Origin: Rhabdophis nuchalis | Lineage: Eukaryota; Chordata; Lepidosauria; Squamata; Natricidae | DNA: 64,000 bases | NCBI GenBank assembly: GCA_039707465.1 | Contig: CM077643.1 | Coordinates: 67,582,605 to 67,646,604, forward strand | Direction of reading: 5' to 3' | Shown: positions 1 through 9,957 of the stretch, piece by piece | Layout of the letters: each line of letters starts with the position of its first letter | Position numbering within the stretch: the first letter of the stretch is position 1 | Position numbers and translations under genes: made by a program | The notes under the pieces: generated by a model | Told to the model about the DNA's origin: nothing | Databases searched by the model: none | The model's input: the letters and a program-made list of their open reading frames with translations, nothing else

Positions 1-410
1 ACTATACCCATTATTTTGCTCGGAATTAAACTGGATTCATATAACAGATCATTTGTTGATTGTATTTACAAAGCTCTGTGCAGTGAGCTTTACTTACAAA
101 TAAATGTGAAATAAAAAATAAAATGAAATAATAATAAAAAATTAAGGGTTGGCCATAATTCTAAAAAAAAGTTAAAAGATGTGGACTGATTCTCATGATA
201 GACCAGCCCTAACTGTTCACTTCATGCACAGGAGTACACATGCAAATTTGAAATATGAAGACATATTATATCATTAAGGACCAAACTCCTATGAATAAGA
301 TACATATTCTTTCCTCTACTATAGGTAAATAAATATATATGAGTTCATATATTGCAAGCAACCTTTAAATAGACTTAAAATGCTAATATGTTTCATTAGA
401 AACATATTAG
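1..410. other. AT-rich sequence without a gene
   Basis: No coding or RNA gene is visible. A perfect small hairpin lies at 383-410, with 11-nt arms CTAATATGTTT and AAACATATTAG around a 6-nt loop. It sits directly against the degenerate element that starts near 411. Confidence 0.6.
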
Positions 411-546
411 CTGTCAAATTTGCGCCCCATGGGCTGGATACGTCGTGCACTAACCATGCCCATGCCCAGATTAGGAGGAGTGAAAAGCCCTGATACATCA
501 CATCATCATGTCGACACCATGACGACAGAGGTTTTACACCCCTACA
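411..546. mobile_element. degenerate hAT-like MITE
   Basis: This short GC-richer island in AT-rich DNA starts with TGTCAAATTTGCGCC and ends with TTTTACACCCCTA. It resembles the 'TGTCAAA ... TTTGACACCCCTG' termini of non-autonomous hAT elements. The flanks CATATTAG and CATTAG could be a decayed target duplication. The call rests on termini and composition only, and no transposase is present. Confidence 0.4.
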
Positions 547-632
547 TTAGATCAATACAAAAAGGAGAATAACTCTTGAATAATAATGCTGATTACAGGT
601 ATCCTTCACAGCAAGAATCATGTATTCTATAT

Positions 633-2206
633 CCATTATGGCAAACCTATGGCTCGTATGCCACAGGTCGCACATAGATACATATCTGATGGCCCACAAG
701 GTGTTGTCCTATGTCAAATCCAGCATGCATGTGCATGCTGGTCAGCTGATTTTCAGGTTTCTGGAGGGTGGGGGAGGTCATTTGTGCCCTTTCCAGACTT
801 CTGGAAAGCCTCTATAGCCTGTGGATGATGAAAAACAGCCAAATGGGTCCAATGGAAGTTCAGAAACGGACTTTCAGTGGGCCAGTTGGGCCATTTTTCA
901 CCCACCCCAGGCTTTAGGTGGCTTTCTTGAAGCCTGGGGAGGGCAGAAAATGGACCTTCTAGGCACACTGGAAGTCAGAAAATGGGCAATTTCTGGCATC
1001 TGGAGGGCCTACGGGTCCTCCAGATGCCAGAAATCATGTTCACCCTTCCCAGGTTCTAAGAAAGCCATGAAGTCAGCCTCTGCTTCTCTTTCTTGTTATC
1101 AGCTGCCATAGAAATGGGGAGGGTGGGGGCTTATGGTGTTTGGGAAGGGAATCTTATGGTACTGGAGTAGTTATGTAGAAGGGAGTTTTGTTCTCACCAT
1201 CTTCTGTGCATGCTGATGGGCTGTGTTTGGACTTGGTCAAGGCCAACTGTCTTGCATACCAACTTGATGAGGCTTTTTGAAGATGCACCCCACATGACAC
1301 CTTAGGGAGTTGCAGATTGGACATCGGGTTAGACTAATGAGGGAGAGGGTCCTGGGTAATCATTTGATATATACTTGTTCATGCCTCTTTGGCTCAGATC
1401 TCGCTTTTCTTTCATTGCTATCTTTTCATAACTAGTAAAAGTATTCTTGATTCCACAAACAATGGAGTTGGGAGTTTTCTTTCTTGGTTATTGATGGAAG
1501 CATGCCTGACATTAAGCAAGATCTGCCTTCACACTCATCCCGGACCTAACACCTTCCAAGGGGAGTGCACATAAAGAAAAATAAAACTTAAGAACCTCCA
1601 AAGAAGATGTCCAATCCCTCCAGTGACCAGGAGGACCTGGGGGCTACCAGATCCTCTTATCCCCTGGAAATGGAATGGATGGCTGAACTGGATTTGGAGG
1701 AAAGATTTGTCCATCCCAGATGGTTGTTGGGAGTGGGGAAGAGGAGTGATCTTGAGGAGATTCCAGCCGGAGTAACCATCAGCCAAGGCTGCATGATAGG
1801 AAGCCGAACAAGAGAACCTCATGATGACCCATAAAAACTTCTTCAAGAGGGATGGGAGAAGCACCATTTCCATAAAAGCTGCACTGAGAGGGAGACGGAA
1901 TTTGCAGAGCAAGATGGCGAGAACAAAACTCCCTTCTACATAATTCCTTCAGTACCATAAGATTGCCTTCACAAATACCATAAGCCCCAACCCTCCCCGT
2001 TTCTATGGCAGCCAATAGCAATCAAGGGAAGCAGAGGCTGACCCATGCATGCATGCACAGGGGGCAGCAGGGAGGGTCACATGCACCTGTTCAGATGGAC
2101 ACAATATGGGGGGACATTTAATTACAAGTGTGGGGACGTGCACATGTGCAATAGCACACACTCAAGTGCTTTTTGCACCTAAAGGAAAAAAGGTTTTTCA
2201 TCACTG
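633..2206. mobile_element. hAT-type non-autonomous element, 1.57 kb, with perfect 8-bp TSD
   Basis: The left end (ATTATGGCAAACCTATGGC) and right end (AAAAAAGGTTTTTCATCACTG, cut here to its recognisable core) match the termini of the two shorter relatives at 27149-27523 and 58101-58471. The flanks 625-632 and 2207-2214 are both TTCTATAT, an 8-bp duplication as expected for hAT transposition. The left part carries the GC-rich 'CCTCCCCAGG / CCTGGGGAGG' inverted segments typical of this family. No transposase frame is seen, so the element would have needed one in trans. The extra length is explained by a second element nested at 1072-2042. The right end abuts a LINE-derived (ATTT)n tract. Confidence 0.8.
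1072..2042. mobile_element. nested element with ~130-bp terminal inverted repeats
   Basis: About 130 bp at 1072-1200 (starting GTCAGCCTCTGCTTC) returns inverted at 1905-2042 (ending GAAGCAGAGGCTGAC), with only scattered mismatches and small indels. The interior, about 700 bp, shows no similarity that I recognise. A 75-codon open frame from 1607 (SSDQEDLGATRSS near its start) has no family that I know. The flanks GCCATGAA and CCATGCAT agree at 6 of 8 positions, so the target duplication is unresolved. It interrupts the hAT-type element at 633-2206 and is therefore younger. Alternatively it could be an internal inverted structure of that same element. Confidence 0.55.
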
Positions 2207-2212
2207 TTCTAT

Positions 2213-2372
<160 letters not shown>

Positions 2373-2480
2373 GATTTTTATACTGCCCTTCTCCCTTCCA
2401 GGACTCAGGGCGGTGAACAGGCAACAATAAAAGCAACAATAGAAAACATCAAATACATTAAAATACGCTTATTTAAAATA
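2373..2480 (-). mobile_element. L2-like LINE 3' end
   Basis: Read on the minus strand this has the conserved tail 'CCGCCCTGAGTCC...GGAGAAGGGCAGTATAAA' followed by (AAAT)n. The same module ends every L2-like copy in the window. Only the 3' untranslated region is present, so this is a severely 5'-truncated insertion. Confidence 0.75.
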
Positions 2481-3110
2481 CATTTTAAATATGGCTACTA
2501 TCTTATGGATGGTTTTAGGAGTTGATGAATTGCATTTTATGCTTTTATTCAAAGATTTGTAAGCTTCGTGGTTAATCAGGCAGCTTCTGGAAAGAATTTC
2601 TATAGATCTAGGTGACTTACTAAAGTATGACACAACCAAATATTTCCTCATTCTTGCCCCTGAAGTGTACAAGAACCGGCCATGACTGGTAGATTAAAAC
2701 TTACTCTGAAGACTAGCCAATCCCAGTAATTTCCTGGAAATATAATAATGATCTATCCTTTCATGGCACTGTTAAGTAGCATTTCACACAGAGACTTCCT
2801 GCTGTTCAGCCTACCTGTTTGAGGAAATTGATGTACCTAATGATAGCCAACTGCACATGCTAAAAATTACCAAGACTACTCTTCCTCCCCTCCCCATTTA
2901 ATAACCAATTGTGACAAAATAAAAGTAGAAAGAAAAGCTATTATTATCTATTGATTCTATCTATGCTGTTTTAAGCAAAAAAAAATTAAATTAATGGGTA
3001 GAAGTATCATTTGCATATGGTATATATATCATATACATATACTGTATATAAGAGATATGTATCAAATGCATATCGGTGATACTTTAACTTGAACTAGCAA
3101 ATGACTTTCC
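2481..3110. other. no recognised feature
   Basis: AT-rich DNA with scattered stops in all frames. It has a TATA-rich stretch near 3020-3060 and nothing else that I can assign. Confidence 0.5.
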
Positions 3111-3114
3111 CCAG

Positions 3115-3560
3115 TAGTTTCATACATATCTTGAACAGGACAGGGGGAAATACTGAACTTGGAGGCACTCCAAAATGAAGTGCCAATGAATTCGACTGCT
3201 CTCTACTTTCCTACAATCATCTGATACAATTGGTTAGGTAGGAAACAGAGCCTCAATAAAATGTGCATCTAATTCCCGACCATTGCAAATGGTTTTGCAG
3301 AATAATGTGGTCAATAGTTTTGAAAACAACTGAAAGCTCTAGGAGGATAAGGTGCTGGTGCCTCCTCCATTCAAGCCTTTTCTATAAGTTATCCATGAAC
3401 ATAGTCAATGCAGTTTCCATCCCATGGACATATCCGTACTAGCAAACATACAGGCAGTCTGTATGGTCCACAGCACTCTGCAATTGCAGTCCCATTATTT
3501 CTCAATAAATTTCCCCAAAAGTTGGATATTGGAGTGGACACAGCTGTTCAAATTTGTTGG
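3115..3560 (-). mobile_element. probable very old LINE reverse-transcriptase region (L2 group)
   Basis: Phrases such as 'GAGGCACTCCAAA', 'CTGCAATTGCAGT' and 'CCCCAAAAGTTGGATA' line up in order with the minus-strand reverse-transcriptase region of L2-group LINEs as seen in better copies. Many substitutions and indels destroy every frame. It may continue to about 3660. This is a similarity judgement by eye only. Confidence 0.4.
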
Positions 3561-4765
3561 ATTCATTAATTGTTGAGAACACCCTGTTGTTTTCCTCTCT
3601 TACTGAGAGAAAGGATTCCAGCAAATGTTCTCTGTGTTGGCAGTGGAGCTGAGATGGTGCTTTTGAATTTATACAAACTCTGTTTTCATCTTGAGAGCTC
3701 AGATTTTTCAGCCTGGGCCACAATAGCTTCCAAAGACTTGTTGAGAATTAACCAACCTTGCCCACCCTCTCTGCAATCCTTTCTATTGGCTTTTTGTGCC
3801 GCCTCCCATCAGTGGCAGATTAAGGCTCACAGGTGCCACCTTTGTACATACTGTACACATCTTCATTGTTATTATTTTATTTCTCAACTTTGTAGTGCCC
3901 CCTTGGCCCTGGTGTCCTAAGGAAGTGCTTAGTTTGCTGAATGGTTAATACATCACTGCCTCCCATCTCAGCCTAGGTCACCTATTTCAGCCTCCCCAAA
4001 TTTGAATACTCACCTTTCAACAACGCAGACTGCCTAACCTTTCCAATAGGCCTGCAATGTTAATACTAGTCTATGGTAGGCCCAGTGTTGAAGACATAAA
4101 GGCCATTTTTTACTTCATGTTCCTCCACCATCTCCATTGTTTCCAGAAAAGCTGCTTACATCCATTTGTAACTGATACATTCTTTAGTTGTAAAGTGTCT
4201 AGCTGTTTGGGCAACTTCAAGAATTACAACTCCAGCTAGCCAGCACTTAAATAATAATGCAGGAACCTGTAGCAACAATTCTCTCTCACACAAATCTACC
4301 TGACACCATTCCAGTGATAAACTGTTGAAAAGCTTGATAGGCTGTTGTTTCTAGTATGAATGGTTTTATTTTGAATGCAAGTAGTGACTTGCAGTTGTAG
4401 GAAAAGCTACAGCACATGAAACCAAAATACTTCATAAATTTAATGCAAGGCATGCTGAGCCCTTTATGTCGATTGTTATGCAACAGTATAAAGGGGAAAT
4501 TTAATCTTTTCTATCTGGGCTATAATCCAGGAATTTTTCTGCTCTGCACTTCACTGATAGGAAAATGCAACCACTGGCACAAATGATAAGTACAAATATT
4601 TAAGATACCAGCTGAGTAGGTAAAGATGAAACATTATTTGGTCACTTTGTTATGAAAAGGCAATCTCACTATTTATGTCTATAATTAAATTTCTAGCAAT
4701 GTAAATTGATCATGTTATTATGGTGTGCATGTGGGCTCCAGATTATAAATGTTCATATCTTCCTT
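3561..4765. other. no recognised feature
   Basis: Mostly AT-rich sequence with no convincing coding frame. Short open frames (for example 3570-3920 plus) lack domain motifs and biased codon use. Confidence 0.5.
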
Positions 4766-4767
4766 GA

Positions 4768-4935
4768 TAGCAATAGCACTTAGACGTATATACCACTTCA
4801 CAGTGCTTTAGAGCCCTCTCTAGGCAGTTTACAGAATCAGCATATTGCACCCTACGATTTGGTTCCTCATTTTACTGGCCTTGGAAAGATGGAAGGCTAA
4901 GTCAACCTTGAGCTGGTGAGATTTGATTAATAACA
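4768..4935 (-). mobile_element. Sauria-type SINE, 3' portion
   Basis: On the minus strand it ends 'GTATATACGTCTAAGTGCTA', the Bov-B-like tail of Sauria SINEs, preceded by 'CTCTAGAGAGGG'-like and 'CCTTCCATC' segments matching the better copy at 7401-7648. The tRNA-related head with A and B boxes is missing, so it is 5' truncated. It abuts the L2-like LINE that begins at about 4955. Confidence 0.75.
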
Positions 4936-4954
4936 AATCTACAACAACAGCACC

Positions 4955-6196
4955 AACATCCGCGCCAGTCCGGCTTTCGGCCCGGGCATAGCACCGAGAC
5001 GGCATTGGTGGATGATCTCTGGAGGGTGTGGTGGCACAACAGTTTCCCCGTCACCTCAGGGGTCGGTCCTCTCGCCACTCCTGTTCAACACATATATGAA
5101 GCCACTGGGTGAGATCATCCGTGGTTTTGGGGTAGAGTACCATCTCTACGCTGATGACACACAGCTGTATATATCTACCCCAAACCACCCCAACGATGCC
5201 GTAGCGGTGATGTGCCAGTGCCTGGAAGCCGTGCGGATCTGGATGGGAAGTAACGGACTCAGGCTCAACCCGACCAAAACCGAGTGGCTGTGGTTTCCGG
5301 CTGCCCGATTCAACCAGCTTTCTCCAACGCTGGCCATAGGGGGCGAACATCTTGCCCCTGTGGATGGGGCGCGCAATTTGGGAGTCCTCCTGGATACCCG
5401 GCTGTCTATGGAAGAGCAAGTGACAGCCGTGGCCAGGAGGGCGTTTTACCAGGTTCGCCTGGTTCGCCAATTGTGCCCCCTATTGGATCGGGACGCCCTT
5501 CGCACAGTCACTCATGCCCTCGTGACATCCCGACTGGACTACTGTAACTCCCTCTACATGGGGCTCCCCTTGAGGTGCACCCGGAGGCTTCAGTTAGTTC
5601 AGAATGCAGCCGCGCAAGCAATTATGGGAACCACTAGGTTTACCCATGTAACACCGCTCCTGCGCGAGCTGCACTGGCTGCCTGTCGTCTTCCGGGTGCG
5701 CTTCAAGGTGTTGGTTATCATCTTTAAAGCGCTCCATGGCTCGGGACCTAGCTACCTGCGGGATCGGATCCTGCCTCATACATCCTCACGGCCGATTCGC
5801 TCCCACAGAGAGGGACTTCTCCGGGTGCCGTCCACTAGACTTTGTCAGCGGGCGACGCCCAGGGGAAGGGCTCTCTCTGTGGCAGGCCCGGCCCTCTGGA
5901 ACGACCTTCCCCCCGATATTAGAATGACCACGGACCTCCGCTTCTTCCGCCTGAAACTAAAGACACATCTTTTCCGCCTGGCCGGCCTAGGGTAGTCTCT
6001 CTCTCTATGGGTTTTTTAATTGTTTATTTATATTGAGTGGGGATTTTTAGTTAATGGGATTTTAGCACAGGAGTTTGTTTAATCTGTTTTAAATTGTATG
6101 TATTTTTGTATATTTATGGTTTTTATTCTCCCTGTGCGCCGCCCCGAGTCCCTGTGGGGAGAGGGAGCGGTTAATAAATTCAGCTTTATTATTAAC
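4955..6196 (+). mobile_element. L2-like LINE, 5' truncated and internally rearranged
   Basis: It starts inside the reverse transcriptase ('CAGTCCGGCTTTCGGCCCGGG', i.e. QSGF.PGH) and runs through the C-terminal region to a 3' UTR that ends 'GCCGCCCCGAGTCCC...GAGCGGTTAATAAATTCA'. In other copies the block 'GTGTGGTGGCACAACAG' lies upstream of the GHSTETAL block. Here it sits downstream of it, at about 5024-5057, and then jumps to 'CAGGGGTCGG'. The order is therefore B-A-C instead of [11 protein letters not shown] argues for L2 rather than CR1, which has F(A/V)DDTK. Confidence 0.85.
5012..5995 (+). pseudogene. L2-like ORF2 C-terminal half (reverse transcriptase palm/thumb and C-terminal domain)
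   Basis: An open frame of 327 codons that would encode the 3' half of a LINE reverse transcriptase, the enzyme that copies element RNA at a nicked chromosomal target. Visible motifs are [12 protein letters not shown] at residues 15-26, the catalytic YADD at 46-49, LNPTKTEW at 85-92, GVLLD at 124-128, LQLVQNAAA at 193-201, LHWLPV at 220-225 and [10 protein letters not shown] at 292-301. The endonuclease, fingers and motif A (first catalytic Asp) are missing, so the protein cannot be active. The ATG at 5012 is accidental: it lies in the rearranged junction, and true homology begins near residue 15. The long intact frame suggests a relatively young insertion. Confidence 0.8.
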
Positions 6197-7340
6197 AAAG
6201 GTGGGACATTTTAGCTCATGACAGACATTCAGCTTGGATGGATGGAAATATAACACATGAAAAAGAATTTGGACCAAATCTCCTGGCATGTTTATCATAA
6301 ACATTTATAAAGCAAAACTGAAATGTACCAAGAGGCATATGTCAAAGTTACTAAGCAACCAGTCATTTCAGTTGTAGAGGGCAGGAGAGGGCAACCTCTT
6401 TATGCAGCCTCAGATCATAACACTGGAACTCAGTAAAAGACTACAGATGTTTGGTGCTATAGGTTTCAGCTTTTGCATAGAGAAAAACATGTGTTAGGGT
6501 GTTGGAATAAACAATTTAACGTGTTTCTCAAGCGTGGGATCTAATCTAAGCAAGGACTAGAGGAACAGTTCTTTGTATCTTTTGATAGAAAAAAGGTTTA
6601 TTACTGGAAATACTTTGTAGCTAGCCTCATACATTGGGTCAGAGTCCAAGGGACTGGAAAGACAAAGAAGCATTCTGTGAGTGGGATTCTCACAGATAAA
6701 GAGTAGACACAATGAATGATAAGGAGGGAGGCAGATAAATTTATTGTGGGATGAAAGAATTCATAGTTCCAATACCCTGCATATTGACTCATTTTCCAAT
6801 GCTGTCATATCTTGAAGGAGTCTATGATGTTCTGTTCCCAAAATGTCTGTGATATAGATACCGATCAGCGCTTCTTATTATGGGCAATATCTAAACTCAT
6901 TCAGTCCATGTTCTTAAGAATATCACACACACTAATAAGGCCTTGGTAGTCTTGTGCTGCTTATATGTAGTTTGTGAAAAAATTACATAAAATAAAAGAC
7001 AAATGTACAGACAGAAAAGAAACTAGTTATGAAATACAATTTCCAACTTTCTTTTCAACATGCAATTATTATCCTATAATTTCCCCTTCTTAGATGTTCT
7101 TTAATCTCTTCAGCCTCTCATTTGATCTACATACTTTTGTAAAGATCTGAGGCTATACTTATTTCATACTCTAAAATGCCTGCCAGATATGATTTTTGAA
7201 ATCTACATTAACCTTAGTTTTGTCATACTGTAGATATCTATGCTACCCAAATCTTAGATCATGTTTTCCAAACTCCAATAGCCTTCAATTTTTAGCAACT
7301 CTTTCATTAAGATATAGTATTTTTTTTAAACTATGTTAAG
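6197..7340. other. no recognised feature
   Basis: AT-rich, apparently unique DNA. No open frame has recognisable motifs and no clear repeat termini are present. Confidence 0.5.
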
Positions 7341-7400
7341 ATATGAAAAGAGGTTTAGATATAGATATAGCTGTGATGAAATAGAGATATATAGATATAG
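7341..7400. repeat. GATA-type array, left part
   Basis: Degenerate AGATAT/ATAGAT units directly before the SINE at 7401. GATA-rich (Bkm-like) arrays are common in snakes. The array resumes on the other side of the SINE. Confidence 0.7.
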
Positions 7401-7648
7401 AGTCACAGTGGCTCAGTGGTTAGAGTGCAGTATGACAGGTCACTTCTGCTGACTGCCGGCTGTCTGCAATTTGGCAGTTCAAATCTCACCAGGCTCAAGG
7501 TTGACTTAGACTTCCATCCTTCCGAGGTAGGTAAAATGGGGACCAAATTGTTGGGGGCAAATATGCTGACTCTGTAAAACCACTTAGAGAGGGCTGTAAA
7601 GCACTATGAAGCAGTATATAAGTCTAAGTGCTATTGCTATGGCTATAG
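7401..7648 (+). mobile_element. Sauria-type SINE, near full length
   Basis: A tRNA-derived head carries an A box (TGGCTCAGTGG, 7410-7420) and a B box (GTTCAAATC, 7476-7484), which are the internal RNA polymerase III promoter. The 3' part 'AGAGGGCTGTAAAGCACTATG' (clipped) and 'AAGTCTAAGTGCTATTGC' is the Bov-B-like tail thought to recruit Bov-B reverse transcriptase. About 250 bp, the normal length. It sits inside a GATA array, so target-site duplications cannot be judged. Confidence 0.88.
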
Positions 7649-7770
7649 TGAGACAGAGATAGAGATAGAAATGATATAGAGACAAATAGAGGTAGAGACA
7701 GTCACAGAGATAGAGACAGAGATAGAGATGATAGAGGTAGACATAGAGATACAGATTTAGATAGATGGGA
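7649..7770. repeat. GATA/GAGATA array, right part
   Basis: Imperfect units AGAGATAGAGACAGAGATAG (20 nt shown) and variants run about 120 bp after the SINE tail. Either the SINE landed in a pre-existing array or its GCTATT-type tail seeded this half. Confidence 0.75.
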
Positions 7771-7810
7771 TACAGTACAATTGTTACTGCTGGGGAACAA
7801 TTCTGTAATT

Positions 7811-8056
7811 AAGTTGAATGTTTTGTCAAGAATGCTATTTTTGTTCGAGACAATACCTGTTTTGACACTTGATGCATTATTTGAACAATGGCACAATAAT
7901 TTATCTAAATTTATATGGTAGGGGAAACATGTGAGTTGGATATACTGTAAGGAATTACAAGATGAGGATAGAGGAGAATTGGGTCTACCAGTTTTTAATT
8001 TGTCTCTGCTAGCCAAAGTTATATTTTTAAGATGGGCAGCCATACAAATATTTTAA
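7811..8056 (+). pseudogene. L1 LINE ORF2 C-terminal fragment
   Basis: Translating from 7811 gives KLNVLSRMLFLFETIPV near the start, then FEQWHNNLSKFIW, and later DRGELGLPVFNLSLLAK (each shown as a short piece). This is the well-known L1 ORF2 block 'KMNILPK.LFLF..IPI ... KFIW ... GGLGLPDL', which lies C-terminal to the reverse transcriptase. One in-frame TAG at 7919-7921 follows KFIW, and a TAA closes the frame at 8054-8056. The element is a fragment without endonuclease or palm. It is the only L1 that I recognise in the window. Confidence 0.8.
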
Positions 8057-9433
8057 TGAATGTATGGTACTGGATAAGCTAGTTTATGCTAAGCTTGTAT
8101 CAGGTTGCCTTAGAAATAAAGCTAAAACATCTTGTTCAGTTTGATGAAAAAAAATGTTTTAATGATTCTTCAAAGGACAAGAGAAAATTGAAGACATGCT
8201 TATGGATGAAATTTAAATTTACTGATTGAATTTTATTTATAGATAGCTCAAAGATGCACAATAATGTTTTATCTATGTAGTCATCTATCCAGTGATATGC
8301 TATTTTCCCTGTTTTAATTTAATTCCAAGGAAAAACATGAGGGAATTCTTCTCAAGGTCTCAGAGGCAATTTTGGAATCCAAGTTTCATCAAAATGACAA
8401 AATGAGTGTTGCTATGTCTACCCCTTATGTTTATGTATATGCGATACCACAAAGCACATACAATAGAGCTGACATACATCACAACAGTATGATGGTCATG
8501 TTGTTATCCATCCTTGCTCTTTCCCGCAGATATCTCTTCACAGAGCATTATTATAAATAACACTATTCTTCTCATTATGACATTATTGGGAATATTGTTA
8601 CAATAGCTTTGATTATGAATTCCAAAGGCCATTTCTGCCTCCCTCCCTTACAAATACAGTAGTCTACATCTCCATAACCTCAAAAGTGGTGTTGTTTTGA
8701 TTGTCTTTACCACAGAGAGAGAAACCCTGCCCTCTTGAACAATTTCAATAAAGATTTAAATAATAAAATTAAACCAAGTACAGTTCACTCTATTTTTTTT
8801 TAAACCCTTCATATTCCACCCTCCAGTAGAGGTTAACAAATAGCCTATGATTATCAAGCTGTGGAAATGGGATGCAAAGACAGGAGAAGGTGGTGGAGAA
8901 ATGATCCATTGAAGCTGAACTGTCCACCCCTACAGAGATTAATGTCGATATCTCAGCAGCATGGTGCAGAGAAAGAGGAAAATTTATAGAATGGACAACT
9001 GCTACCCATGACTTATAGGACATTCATTGTGTAAGGAGATGAAATGAATCGTGGAATGCAATCTGGGGATGATATAAACCACAAAAGCAAAGTTAGTCTT
9101 TAGAACACATAATAGGCTTGGGGCCAAAGAAGAGGGGGGCTGGAGAAAACAACCTAAAACAATGCTTCCTTTTTTTCTTCTTTTGTAATTTTGCAGATCT
9201 ACTTTTACAGCTTTCATATTTATCATTATAGCAATTTCATACTGCTTTTCAGACACACACACACACACACGCACACAAAATCCCAGGGAGGCATACATAC
9301 AATCTGCCAAAAGAAATGCTCCTTGCACAAATGACTTAAAACCAAAAGATAAAACATAAAAAGAAAGGACAGGGAATAAAGAGAAAAAAAACACTTAAAA
9401 ATAATCAAAGTTCTTTTCCAGTCTTGATCTTCC
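8057..9433. other. no gene; short (CA)n tract
   Basis: AT-rich DNA, possibly with more decayed L1 just after 8056. A short CACACA tract lies at 9252-9287. No other feature could be supported. Confidence 0.5.
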
Positions 9434-9498
9434 AAGGAAGGAAGGAAGGAAGGAGGGAGGGAGGGAGGGAAGGAAGGAAGGAAGGAAGGAAAGAAGGA

Positions 9499-9550
<52 letters not shown>

Positions 9551-9558
9551 AGGAAGGA
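9434..9558. repeat. (GGAA)n-(GGGA)n-(GAAA)n compound microsatellite
   Basis: A purine-only tract of about 125 bp that changes from GGAA through GAGG to GAAA units. Long homopurine runs of this kind can adopt triplex (H-DNA) structure. Confidence 0.95.
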
Positions 9559-9957
9559 GTCAATCAGAGCCCAGATATTGAGCTACTAAATTTGAATGCA
9601 TAAAAAGTAATCTGGGAGATAATGGCAGTGGAAAAACAGGTAGTACATCAGTAAGAAATTTAAGGAAGGAAAACCTAGAACTTTATTGTCTTTATTTATT
9701 GAAATAATTTGATACCAATAGAAGTGAACATTTGTAGCTATGGGATAAACTGTGGAGACCTTGGTGCCCTCTGAAGCTTGGGTGTTTTCTTGCATATGTT
9801 TCATTACCAAATTAGGTAATATCATCAGTGCTTAGTGGAGAGTGTGGCTTGCTCTCATTTTATATAATAGTGGCTTGCCTTATCAATATTGGTGGGAATG
9901 ATCATGAGAGTTCCTTGATTGGGCTGTTATTTACTGTCAGTTTATTTATCTGAGTAC

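Noticed and set aside
1607..1834. 75-codon frame as a transposase or gag remnant
   Set aside because: No catalytic or zinc-finger motif can be seen, and the length is compatible with chance. It is kept only as a remark in the nested-element entry.
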